From: Hyphomicrobium sp.
GTDB lineage: Bacteria > Pseudomonadota > Alphaproteobacteria > Rhizobiales > Hyphomicrobiaceae
Assembly: GCF_020852195.1 (NCBI RefSeq)
Contig: NZ_JADZBI010000144.1
Span: 1-42,492, forward strand
Direction of reading: 5' to 3'
DNA: 42,492 nucleotides
Positions 1 through 11,157 of the stretch are shown piece by piece. The notes below the pieces were generated by a model. That model did not search any database and was not told where the DNA came from. It saw nothing but the letters and a program-made list of their open reading frames with translations. Both the position numbers and the translations under genes were made by a program. Position 1 is the first letter of the stretch, and every line of letters begins with the position of its first letter.

Positions 1-29
1 CGGGCACGAAACGGAAAGAAGGCAAACAC

Positions 30-845
30 GTGGAGTTAGTCCGCACAATCAATCACTTGCGGGCCGAGGTCGCGCAGTGGCGCGGGGCCGGGCAATCGAT
101 CGCGCTGGTGCCCACCATGGGGGCCCTGCACGCGGGACATATCTCGCTCGTCGGCGCGGGGCTCGCGTCTGCGGACCGGGTGGTGGTGTCGATCTTCGTC
201 AACCCGACGCAGTTCGCGCCGCACGAGGACCTCGCACGCTATCCGCGCGACGAGGCGGGCGACGTGGCCAAGCTCGCGGGGGCGGGCGCGCATCTCGTCT
301 GGGCGCCGGCAGTATCTGAGATCTATCCGGATGGCTTTGCGACGCGGATCGTGCCCGAGGGCGCGGCGCTGCCCCTCGAGGGCGCCTTCCGGCCGCACCA
401 TTTCGGCGGCGTGGCGACGGTGGTGTGCAAGCTGCTGCTCTCGGCCATGCCGGACATCGCCCTCTTCGGCGAGAAGGACTACCAGCAGCTCGCGGTGATC
501 CGACAGATGGTGCGCGATCTGGCACTGCCGGTCGCCATCCACGGCGTGCCGACGGTACGTGAGGATGACGGGCTCGCGCTCTCCTCGCGCAACGCGTACC
601 TCTCCGAGAATGACCGCTACATCGCGCCGATGCTACACAAGGCGCTGTCGGAGGTGGCGCGCGGGCGCGATCCGCGGGAGGCGGCGGACGCCCTTCTGGT
701 CGCGGGCTTCACGAAGGTCGATTACCTCGAGGTCCGCGACGCCGAGACGCTGGCGCCGTTCGATCCCGCCGCGGGGCGGCCGGGACGCGTGCTCGGCGCC
801 GCCTGGCTCGGCTCCACGCGGCTGATCGACAACGTGGGGTTCTGA
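30..845 (+). CDS. panC: Pantoate--beta-alanine ligase
   Basis: ORF with PanC hallmarks: VPTMGALHAGHISLV, VSIFVNPTQFAPHEDL.RYPRD, FGEKDYQQL, LALSSRN. GTG start at 30. Confidence 0.96.
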   Translation: MELVRTINHLRAEVAQWRGAGQSIALVPTMGALHAGHISLVGAGLASADRVVVSIFVNPTQFAPHEDLARYPRDEAGDVAKLAGAGAHLVWAPAVSEIYPDGFATRIVPEGAALPLEGAFRPHHFGGVATVVCKLLLSAMPDIALFGEKDYQQLAVIRQMVRDLALPVAIHGVPTVREDDGLALSSRNAYLSENDRYIAPMLHKALSEVARGRDPREAADALLVAGFTKVDYLEVRDAETLAPFDPAAGRPGRVLGAAWLGSTRLIDNVGF

Positions 846-849
846 ACCC

Positions 850-1788
850 TTAGCCCGACGCCGGCCTGCGGGTGGCGAGCCAGATACCGAGGGCGATCAA
901 GGCGATGCCGGCGAGGTTGTAGGCGTGCAGGCGCTCGCCGAGCAACAGAACGGCGAGGATGGTGCCGAACACCGGCACGAGATGCACGATCAGCCCCGCC
1001 GTATTGGCGCCGAGAAGCGCGACGACGCGGTTGAAGGCCAGGTAGGACAGGATCGAGGCGAAGATGGCGACGTAGCCGATGGCGAGGATCGAGACCGTCG
1101 AGATGGGCAGCGGGCGCACGAGCAGAGTCTCGCCGATGTAGAACGGCAGCAGCAGGGTGGCGCCGATCGCGAAGGTGGCAAAGGCGAAGCTCAGGCCGTG
1201 CACGGCCGGGCGCAGGCGCAAGAGCGCCGTATAGACTGCGTAGGTCACGATGGCCGCCAGCATCCAGAGATCGCCGCGGTTGAAATCGAGGCCGAGCAGG
1301 ATCGCCGGATCGCCGTGCGAGATGAGCGTTAGCGCACCGGCGAGCGAGAGGGCGATGCCCGCGGCCTGACGGCCCGTCAGCGTCTCGCGGAAGATCAGGA
1401 AGGTGGCGATCACGACCACGATCGGCATCGTGGTCTGCAGCATCACGAGGTTGATGGCCGTCGTCGAGTGGGCGCCGATGTAGAGCAGCGTGTTGAAGAT
1501 GCTGATGCCGAGCGCGCTCAACAGCAGCATGGTCGGCCACTGCCGCACCATGACGGCGGCGTCGCGGCGCAGATGCGGCCAGGCGAGCGGCGCGATCAGG
1601 ACGGCCGCGACCGTCCAGCGCCAGAAGGCGAGCGCGATCGGCGGAATCTCGTCGGCGATGGAGCGCGCGACGATGGCATTGCCGGCCCAGAACAGGCCGG
1701 GCAGCAGCATCAGGAACCGCGGCTCGTCGGCAAGCGCGGCGAACCATGTGGCGCGAGGCGTCGGCGCGCCTTCTTGTTGTTTTTGCAT
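850..1788 (-). CDS. EamA/DMT-family permease
   Basis: Multi-TM protein with two-repeat EamA pattern (LFWAGNAIVAR, ALAFWRW, GERLHAYNLAGIALIALGIWLA). Confidence 0.9.
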   Translation of the reverse strand: MQKQQEGAPTPRATWFAALADEPRFLMLLPGLFWAGNAIVARSIADEIPPIALAFWRWTVAAVLIAPLAWPHLRRDAAVMVRQWPTMLLLSALGISIFNTLLYIGAHSTTAINLVMLQTTMPIVVVIATFLIFRETLTGRQAAGIALSLAGALTLISHGDPAILLGLDFNRGDLWMLAAIVTYAVYTALLRLRPAVHGLSFAFATFAIGATLLLPFYIGETLLVRPLPISTVSILAIGYVAIFASILSYLAFNRVVALLGANTAGLIVHLVPVFGTILAVLLLGERLHAYNLAGIALIALGIWLATRRPASG

Positions 1789-2012
1789 CGCTTGGAAGCG
1801 TCCATTCTCGGCGGGAGGTTCCCGGTTTCAGTCAGGCTGATACCAGAGCCGAGCCTCGTGCGGATCACAAAAAAGCAGCTTTGGCGACGTTTCGGCGCAC
1901 GGAGCTGTGTCGACACAGGGAAAACGGGACTGCGCCGCCCGGCACAATCCCGCATTTGCCTTAGTTTCCATGGATGAGCGGCTCGGGACCGGGGCTTTCC
2001 TGGTCCTCGCAC

Positions 2013-3167
2013 TCACTTCTTCAACAGGTTCATGTGCAGCAGCGCGCCGCCCTTCATGCGCGACGCGAACGCCTCGGTCTTCTCGCCGTCGGTGACCTCG
2101 AGGCTCAAGGCGTCGTTGAGCGCCTGCTCGTGCTTCTTGCCGGTCTCGGCATCCTTCAGGAAGGCCTCCACATCCGCCTTGGCGGGCTCGGCGGCCTTCG
2201 TGTCGTCGCGCCGTGCGATCGCTTCCGTCGCCGCGGCGTTCAGGTGCTTGGTCCAGAACTTCCTGAACAGAGCGTTCGAGGGGTAGATGTCGGCACTCTT
2301 CAGCTCGCCGTTGACCGCGATCACGAGGCCAATGACCTCGCCCTCGCTCTCGCCGCGCGGCTTCAGGGCGTCGACGTAGGCCGCCTGCGCCTTGGCGAGC
2401 TTCTCGTTCTCGAGCGCAAGCTGCAGGCTTGTCGGCGATGCGGCCGCGGCTACTTCCGAGTCGAGATTGGCGCCGAGTGCGCTCTGCATGCGCGCGACAT
2501 TGCGCCAGACCTCGCCCTGGGCGTCGGGGGCGACGGGCTGTCCGGCGTGCGGCAGGGTGTTTCCCCTATTGTTCAACCTGTCCGCGTCGAGCGTCTGCAC
2601 CGGCAGGCTTGCGCTCTGCTCGTCCACGGATCCCGTTACGACCGGCGCACTCGCGGCCGCGACCTCGGTCTTCTGCGCGATGCGCATGGCGCGCTTGCCT
2701 TCGAGGGACGGCATGAAGGTTTTCGAGCTGGCAAAGGTCGCCACCTCCTCGTTGCCGCGCGCCGACCAGCGCCCGCGCTCCACGCAGTAGGAGGAGATCG
2801 GCACGCGGCCGGACTTCGGCGGCACGAGGATCGTCACCGTCAGGACGCGATCCTGCTGGCCGCCCTTGACGATGTCGCCGGCGTGCACGAGCACCGCCTC
2901 CTCGCCGGTGTTCTCGATCTCGAGCTCGCTCACCTGCTGCGTCTCGTGCACCTTGACGCCACCCTTCTCCAGCGCCTCGTCCAGCGTCAGGGGAACGGGG
3001 CCGGTCTCCGACCGGCCTTTGATGAAGTAGATCGCGAGATTCTCGTGGGTGATCGGGTCGGCGACCCGGCGTGCCTCGCTTGCCGGGGGAGCGCCGAGCG
3101 CAGGGAGGGCGACCAGCAGTGCAAAGATCGAGGCGAGAAAGGGGGCAATCAGAGATCGATCGGTCAT
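2013..3167 (-). CDS. Secreted ARPP-1/DUF6569-like protein
   Basis: N-terminal signal peptide (LIAPFLASIFALLVALPALGAPP) followed by ITHENLAIYFI...TLDEALEKGGVKVHETQQVSELEIENTGEEAVLVHAGDIVKGGQQDRVL, resembling the ARPP-1 domain. Confidence 0.7.
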   Translation of the reverse strand: MTDRSLIAPFLASIFALLVALPALGAPPASEARRVADPITHENLAIYFIKGRSETGPVPLTLDEALEKGGVKVHETQQVSELEIENTGEEAVLVHAGDIVKGGQQDRVLTVTILVPPKSGRVPISSYCVERGRWSARGNEEVATFASSKTFMPSLEGKRAMRIAQKTEVAAASAPVVTGSVDEQSASLPVQTLDADRLNNRGNTLPHAGQPVAPDAQGEVWRNVARMQSALGANLDSEVAAAASPTSLQLALENEKLAKAQAAYVDALKPRGESEGEVIGLVIAVNGELKSADIYPSNALFRKFWTKHLNAAATEAIARRDDTKAAEPAKADVEAFLKDAETGKKHEQALNDALSLEVTDGEKTEAFASRMKGGALLHMNLLKK

Positions 3168-3613
3168 GCGTCAAATCTCCTGGATAAAACTTTTGAAACA
3201 ACGTCGTCTGATAGTCCTTGTCTGCGGCGCCTCTGCGGGCGCGCGGTGACCGAACTCCGGCATTGTGGTGACGGGCCTGCAGCGGGACGGCGGCTCCCCA
3301 GTGTCGCACCAAGTCACCGGGCGCCGGGGGGCGGAAATCGTCCTTGCCTGTGGCGGCTTGGCACCCGGGACCATATTTTCGGGGATGAACCGATGCGCTC
3401 GGGGCACGCGCATGGCTCCGCCATGACGTGGAAAAATGCTCCGGTCTTGCCAACCCACGGCCGGCCGTGCCACCTCTCGGCCGACACGACAACCCAGAGA
3501 TTCGGGCCCCGAGTCCGTCTTGCGTTGCGCCGCGGGGCCACGCCTTCCAAGGCACGAGGTGACGACGCATGGCCCACTCGTTCCGTGATCTCTTCTCGAG
3601 CCTGACACAGAGC

Positions 3614-5584
<1,971 letters not shown>

Positions 5585-5588
5585 GGAG

Positions 5589-6050
5589 CTAGGTCGCGCG
5601 CGCCGGAGCCTTTGTCTCGGACATCAAACGGGCGATGGCCTCGTCCGCCAAGGCTTCCAACTCCGGAAGCAGCACCACGCTCTCCTGCTCGTTGGGGTCT
5701 GTGCGCGCGATGACGGCGGATACCGGCTTGCCGCTCACGTTGATCGGGAGATGCGGCACGCCGGCGGGGATGTAGACCAGATCGCCCGCCCTGGTGACGG
5801 TTTGGTGCTGGAGGCGGTCGCCGTGAAGCGTGATCGCCTCGCCTTCCAGGATGTAGATCGCCGTCTCGTGGCTCTCGTGCAGATGCGCCTTGGCTCGGGC
5901 GCCCGGCGGGATGGTGAGCAGGTGCATGCAGATATGCTTCGATCCGACGGTCTCGGCGGCAATGCCGCAGAAGTAGGTCAAGCCCTGCTTGCCGTCGTAG
6001 GTGTCGGCTGCGCGTACGACCCGACAGGCCGCCTCCGATGCCGTGCTCAT
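5589..6050 (-). CDS. Cupin-domain protein
   Basis: Cupin motifs PPGARAKAHLHESHETAIYILEGEA and GDLVYIPAGVPHLPIN; ATG at 6050 within ORF 5589..6089. Confidence 0.85.
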   Translation of the reverse strand: MSTASEAACRVVRAADTYDGKQGLTYFCGIAAETVGSKHICMHLLTIPPGARAKAHLHESHETAIYILEGEAITLHGDRLQHQTVTRAGDLVYIPAGVPHLPINVSGKPVSAVIARTDPNEQESVVLLPELEALADEAIARLMSETKAPARAT

Positions 6051-6184
6051 TGAAAGGTCTCCAAGCTCGAACACTTCTTCGAAACGCACCGTATCACGAG
6101 GCGCGGCTCTACGGGCCGTCGTCTGATGATGTTATATTGCCCCGCTTGCCGTGCCACCCGAGTGTGCTCAAGCGAGGTCTTCCC

Positions 6185-6667
6185 GTGCATACGCTTACCA
6201 CCCTGATCGTCCTTGCAGCGGTCGTCTCAGCCGTGGGCGGCCTGATCGCCCTCATCAATTTCGTTATCGCCCGATATTCCGACGATATGGCCGCGATCGT
6301 CGCTGTGTGCGTGATCACTTTCCTCGTCTTGGCGTGGTTCGCACTGACCGAGAGCATCAGCCGCGATCTCGGATGGGGCGGGGTGTCTCAAATGACGTCC
6401 TGGTCGCCGCGGCAGACGCTGATGGCCGCCAGTTTGGCCATCGGCATCAGCGGGCTCGTCACCAACTATCTCACACAGCGCCCACCGCCCGGGCCTGGCG
6501 AAAGCCCTGCCGACCGCTCGCCGCCGCCCGCAGAGCCGAAAGAGGGCGCCAGCCTTGTCGGAACCGTGGTGCGCACGCTCACGTCTCCCGGTGCCGGCGC
6601 GCTGCAATGCGTGATCTCGGTCGTCGGCTTTGTCTGGCCGATCCTGTCCGAGATCCTGCCGCGATGA
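6185..6667 (+). CDS. Hypothetical membrane protein
   Basis: GTG-start part of ORF 6038..6667 with several hydrophobic segments and a Pro-rich linker (RPPPGPGESPADRSPPPAEP). Confidence 0.5.
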   Translation: MHTLTTLIVLAAVVSAVGGLIALINFVIARYSDDMAAIVAVCVITFLVLAWFALTESISRDLGWGGVSQMTSWSPRQTLMAASLAIGISGLVTNYLTQRPPPGPGESPADRSPPPAEPKEGASLVGTVVRTLTSPGAGALQCVISVVGFVWPILSEILPR

Positions 6668-6678
6668 CGGCGTGCGCC

Positions 6679-7203
6679 TCAGCGTCCGCTGTGGACGTGA
6701 TTCAGGACGGTCGCGTCGTCGAAGCCGAGCCGGCGTCCCAGCTCAACGGCACGCCTCTCGCTCGCATAGGAGGACCAGCGGATAACCCACAGGGCCGCGA
6801 GGCAGGCGAGGATTTGACCGATAGTCGGCCACGCTTCCCTTCCCTCGGTCAGGGATGGGTACTCCCACATCTCCCAGAGGTAGTACCCGTCCCTGAGGAT
6901 GATAATGATGAGGGCGATGTTGGCCCAGGCATAAAGCAGCGATCGCAGGTTGAAGCCGAGCTTCGCGCTGCGGAAGCTGTTGCCGCCGACCAGGAAATCG
7001 ATCGACTTCGCGGTGCGGTACCTCAACGGAGCGTCCCGGCGAAGGGCCATGTCGTTCTGATCCTCGACGACAAGGTGCGTCCCCATGGGAATGAGCGGGA
7101 TGTAGAAGAGGTGAATGAACTGCGTCGCGACGTAGAAGAGGCCGGGAACGCGATCGATCTTGCCGTAAAAATTCTGTCCCCCGAGCATGAACATGACAAT
7201 CAC
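6679..7203 (-). CDS. Hypothetical membrane protein
   Basis: MLGGQNFYGKIDRVPGLFYVATQFIHLFYIPLIPMGTHLVVEDQ... with TM segments IALIIIILRDGYYLW and ILACLAALWVIRW. Confidence 0.6.
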   Translation of the reverse strand: MIVMFMLGGQNFYGKIDRVPGLFYVATQFIHLFYIPLIPMGTHLVVEDQNDMALRRDAPLRYRTAKSIDFLVGGNSFRSAKLGFNLRSLLYAWANIALIIIILRDGYYLWEMWEYPSLTEGREAWPTIGQILACLAALWVIRWSSYASERRAVELGRRLGFDDATVLNHVHSGR

Positions 7204-7322
7204 CCGAAGTTAAATACCTGAAGTATGCAGGCACATTAACTCCGTGTAGGTACGATTGTCCAGGTGGTGGTTCGGCGGGTTCGAGTGGGCACTTATGGCG
7301 GCGGCGCGGCGGTGGCGGTCGT

Positions 7323-7556
7323 CTAGGATGAGCTGCCGGAGAGGACTGCGTCCACGATCGGCACGCAAATCACCTCGGTGTTATGCGCGTCGATCACCCG
7401 CAGCTTCCAACCCAACCACTTGTCCTCCCTGGCCAGCTCGCGCGCCATCGCAACGGCGTAGGATTTTACGCCTCCGGCATCCGCGAACTCCCTGCCCCGG
7501 TGGTCGAGGTGAATGTTCGTTTCGCTCTCCAAATGAAAATAATAGCGCATGTCCAA
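7323..7556 (-). CDS. Small DUF6894-like protein
   Basis: 77 aa starting MDMRYYFHLESE..., HLDHRGREFADAGGVKSYAVAMARELARE, typical of the short MxRYYFH proteins of Rhizobiales. Confidence 0.7.
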   Translation of the reverse strand: MDMRYYFHLESETNIHLDHRGREFADAGGVKSYAVAMARELAREDKWLGWKLRVIDAHNTEVICVPIVDAVLSGSSS

Positions 7557-7934
7557 GGCCGATCTCGTCCAGTCGCAATGGAATTATTGGGGTTTCCCTC
7601 GGGACGCGCCGGCATCGCTCGGAAGGAGCCTTGCGGACGTGCCGAAACAGGGTGTTTGAGGGACGCCTATCGCGCGGTCGCGAAGGGCACGGGGGGACTC
7701 GATGGGGGTGTCGCCCACAGTGCCCTTCGCCCGGAACCCCGCTGCGAAGCCGTGCGGGAAGCTAGGCGACAGATCCGACGGCCGATAGTATGACACCGTT
7801 ACTTACCGTTACATCCAGGCGTCGGCCGTCGGCACCCGCGCGAGAAAAGTGTTCTTTGCCAGACGGTTGATTACCTTCCGCCGAGCTGTTGCACGCCTGC
7901 TTCCCCAGGCAGGATTTCGATCGGATCTGGTGAC

Positions 7935-9728
7935 ATGGCTCCCGAGCGCGCCGCCATCGAACGTCAGCTCGACGCGATTTTCGCCTCGGATGAGTTCTCC
8001 TCGGCGCCTAAAATGCGGGCTCTCCTGCGCTATCTGGTCGATGCGACGCTGGCCGGCGATGCGGACCGCCTCAAGGGCTATGCGATCGGGGTCGACGTGT
8101 TCGAGCGCGGGGCCGCGTTCGACCCGGCAACGGACCCCATCGTGCGCGTGCAGGCGGGGCGCCTGCGCAAGCTCCTCGAAACCTACTATCGCACGGCCGG
8201 GCAGGACGATCCGATCCGCATCGAGATCCCCAAGGGCGGCTACGCCGTCGCGCTCACGACCGGCCAGGCCGAGCCGGCAGCGGACGGGGACGGGGTGGCC
8301 GCGGCCCAGGCACCCAGCGCGCTCCCGATCGAGGCGCAATCCGAAACGCTCGGCCGATGGACCCACGGCAGCCGCGCCCAGCTCGCGCTCGCAATTGCCG
8401 CATGCGCGCTCGCGGCGCTCGCCTTCCTTGCGATCCGATCGTTCTCCGATCGCGGCACGCCCGTTCCGCCGGCGCCGATCGCGAGCGGCGCGCCCGCAGC
8501 CATGGACGCCATCACGCTCGCGGTGCTGCCCTTCACGAACATGTCGAACGACGCCTCCAAGGCCGGATTCGCCGACGGCCTCACCGACGCGCTCACAACG
8601 GCGCTGGCGCGGGTCAAAACCATCTCGCTCGCCTCGCGCACGTCGGCGTTCCAGTATCGCGAAGCCACCGACCTGCGCCTCGTCGGGCGGGAGCTCGGGG
8701 TGCGCTATATCCTGGAAGGCGCCCTGCAGCACGACGGCGAGCGCATGCGCATCAACGTGCAGCTCATCGATGCCGCGACGGGCGCACACCTTTGGGCGCA
8801 GGACTACGACCGCCCCGCGAAGGACGAGCTTGCCCTGCAGAGCGAGCTCGTCACGACGCTCGCGGCCGAGATCCGCCCGCAGCTCTTCAGCGCCGCCAAG
8901 CGGGCGATGGCGGCGTATCCGGCCCAGTCGGCAACGGCGTGGCAGCTCTATATGCAGTCGACCTGGATGCCCGGCGAAGCGCGCAACGACCTCGCCTGGG
9001 AGAAGGAGCGCGTCGCGCTCGCGACCCGTGCCCTCGAGATCGATCCGAACCTCGGCCAGGCGCATTCCGTTCTGGCCGACAAGCTGGCCTTTCTCGCCAA
9101 CGTTGATCCGCCCTCGGATACGGAGGCGGCGCGCCGCCACGCGTTCGAGCACGCGCGCCGGGCCATAGAGCTGGCGCCAGGTGATCCCGACGCGATGTTC
9201 AATGTCTCGATCCACCACTGGCACGCGGGGCGCACCCTGGAGTCGCTCGACGCAACGCGGCGCACGCTCGAGCTCGACCCGCACCACGTGCTCGCACGCT
9301 TCCTCGTGAAGGGCATTCCCTACACCTGCGCGGAGGTGCCCCAGGCGGTCATCGACGACCTCGCCACCTTCGACGCCGCGATCTCGCCCGACAATCCGGT
9401 CCGCTGGGTGACGCTGTACTGGATCAGCCGGGTCTACCTCAACAACAACGACCTCGAGCGAGCACACGATGCGGCGCGGCGCGCGGATCAGGTCTTCCGC
9501 TCGCCGGACTCGTTCTACCAGCTTGCCGCCATTCTCGTTCAGCTCGGCGAGCCCGAGGCGGCCGTGGCGCAGATCAACCAGCAGCGCCAGAACTGGCCGA
9601 ACCTCGATCCTCGCCATTACGCCGAGGTGACTATCGCGCGTCGCTGCGGGGGTGCGCCCAAGGCCGCGTTTCTCCGCCGCATCTACAGCGACCTCGCGGA
9701 CGCCGTCGAGGCGGCGCGGGGCGGTTGA
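7935..9728 (+). CDS. TolB-like/TPR protein with N-terminal winged-helix-like domain and one TM segment
   Basis: N-term VRVQAGRLRKLLETYYRTAGQDDPIRIEIPKGGYAVAL; TM LALAIAACALAALAFLAI; TolB-like AVLPFTNMSNDASKAGFADGLTDALTTALARV; TPR-like C-terminus. Confidence 0.8.
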   Translation: MAPERAAIERQLDAIFASDEFSSAPKMRALLRYLVDATLAGDADRLKGYAIGVDVFERGAAFDPATDPIVRVQAGRLRKLLETYYRTAGQDDPIRIEIPKGGYAVALTTGQAEPAADGDGVAAAQAPSALPIEAQSETLGRWTHGSRAQLALAIAACALAALAFLAIRSFSDRGTPVPPAPIASGAPAAMDAITLAVLPFTNMSNDASKAGFADGLTDALTTALARVKTISLASRTSAFQYREATDLRLVGRELGVRYILEGALQHDGERMRINVQLIDAATGAHLWAQDYDRPAKDELALQSELVTTLAAEIRPQLFSAAKRAMAAYPAQSATAWQLYMQSTWMPGEARNDLAWEKERVALATRALEIDPNLGQAHSVLADKLAFLANVDPPSDTEAARRHAFEHARRAIELAPGDPDAMFNVSIHHWHAGRTLESLDATRRTLELDPHHVLARFLVKGIPYTCAEVPQAVIDDLATFDAAISPDNPVRWVTLYWISRVYLNNNDLERAHDAARRADQVFRSPDSFYQLAAILVQLGEPEAAVAQINQQRQNWPNLDPRHYAEVTIARRCGGAPKAAFLRRIYSDLADAVEAARGG

Positions 9729-9729
9729 G

Positions 9730-10605
9730 CTACGCCTCGGATCGGAAAGCGTGCGTGCCGCGGGTGGCCGCGATGCCGGCTTCGAGCGGGTCGAGCCAGC
9801 GGAGAAGTGCGTCCGCTGCCATCCGCCAATCGGGATCGAGCATCACGGTGTGCGAGAGGCCGGGCCGCCATTCCGCCCCCACGCCGTACCAGAGTGCGGT
9901 TGCCCATATGTCCTGCCGGCGGATGAACCGGTCCTCCGTCGCGCCCATGACCAGCATCGGCGGCGCCTGCCATGCCAGCGGCGCGAAGGGGCGCAGGCCC
10001 TGCAGCTCGAAGCCGATCAGCGCGCTCTCGCCGCCGGCGCGGGCGGCAAAGCGCGCGAACGCCGCGGGGTCGATGCGGTTCGAGAACAGGCCCTCGCGCA
10101 GCACCTCGCTATCGGCCTCATGCACGCCAGCAGCCAGCATGGCCGACAGCTCGCGCCAGAGCCGCGGCTGCGACCACATCATGGCGACGTTCGCGGCCAT
10201 CAGCCCGCCCGGCGGCACGGACATGAGCAACGCGGCTCCTGCAAGGCTCAGGCCCGACCGGATCGCGTTCTGGACCACGGCGCCGCCCATCGAGTGCCCG
10301 ACGGCCACGACAGGCCGGGGGATGGATGACGCCACCTCCTCGAGGTCGGCGGTGTAGTCGGAAAGGGTGAGGCTGTGCAGCCGGTCGCGTCCGCAGCTTC
10401 CTCCGTGGCCGCGCAGGCTCACCGCGTGCACGTTGTAGCCGGCCTCCGCCAGGTACGGCATGACGTGCGGCTCCCACACCCAGGCGCCGACGAAAATGCC
10501 GTGAACGAGCAGGATATCCAGGCTTCTGGGCCTGCCGAGGCCCGAAGCACGCAGGACTTCGAGGCTCATGAGGCTCCTCAAGACCGACTGACCGCAGGCA
10601 GGCAT
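9730..10605 (-). CDS. Alpha/beta hydrolase
   Basis: LLVHGIFVGAWVW, nucleophile elbow GHSMGG, GATEDRFI, GLSHTVMLD. Confidence 0.88.
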   Translation of the reverse strand: MPACGQSVLRSLMSLEVLRASGLGRPRSLDILLVHGIFVGAWVWEPHVMPYLAEAGYNVHAVSLRGHGGSCGRDRLHSLTLSDYTADLEEVASSIPRPVVAVGHSMGGAVVQNAIRSGLSLAGAALLMSVPPGGLMAANVAMMWSQPRLWRELSAMLAAGVHEADSEVLREGLFSNRIDPAAFARFAARAGGESALIGFELQGLRPFAPLAWQAPPMLVMGATEDRFIRRQDIWATALWYGVGAEWRPGLSHTVMLDPDWRMAADALLRWLDPLEAGIAATRGTHAFRSEA

Positions 10606-10688
10606 TACCGACCGGTGTCACGCGTGGTGCAACGGCCAATGCGTCGCATCCGCGGGCGACGCGTTTCGATCCGACGTGGCCCTTGGCT

Positions 10689-10904
10689 TCAATCACCGCG
10701 GCGCTGCTTCCTGGCCCAATAGATGGCGAAGACAGCAATCCAGAATAGGAGCGCGGCCACGTCCATGAGCGTCGAGAGCTCGCGCAGGCTCCGGTTCCAC
10801 GGCTGGTCCGGCGGGCCGAGCAGGGCGAGCACGCCCGCGATCACGCCGACCGTGAGGCACAGGCCGACGCCCACCCAGGCAATCCTGATCGCGCGCTTCG
10901 TCAT
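10689..10904 (-). CDS. Small two-TM hypothetical protein
   Basis: 71 aa with two clear hydrophobic helices and a basic C-terminus (WARKQRRGD). Confidence 0.5.
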   Translation of the reverse strand: MTKRAIRIAWVGVGLCLTVGVIAGVLALLGPPDQPWNRSLRELSTLMDVAALLFWIAVFAIYWARKQRRGD

Positions 10905-11157
10905 GACCGTCGCTCTCCGGCCGCTCTCAGCGTGGGGATACCCACTTGCGAGCTGCTCCGTTCAACGTACCACGAGCGGCCATCCGACGGAAGCACCCGC
11001 AAGGTGTGCTGGAAACTTCCGCCAAGTTCCGGAATTCGGGTGCCTGACCGAACTTACCGGCCGATGACGCGCCTGCCCGCCGGGATCGTCCGTTCTGCCT
11101 CAAATCCGCCCGCAGAGCCTTCGAGAGACGAAGCGCACAGCGGACGAAGGAGCACAT

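Noticed and set aside
1974-3605. 543-aa plus-strand ORF opposite the ARPP-1-like gene
   Set aside because: Motif-free, Arg-rich; the minus-strand ORF has a signal peptide and domain-like sequence.
7809-9617. 602-aa antisense ORF over the TolB-like gene
   Set aside because: Low-complexity Arg/Val/Glu sequence without domains; shadow ORF.
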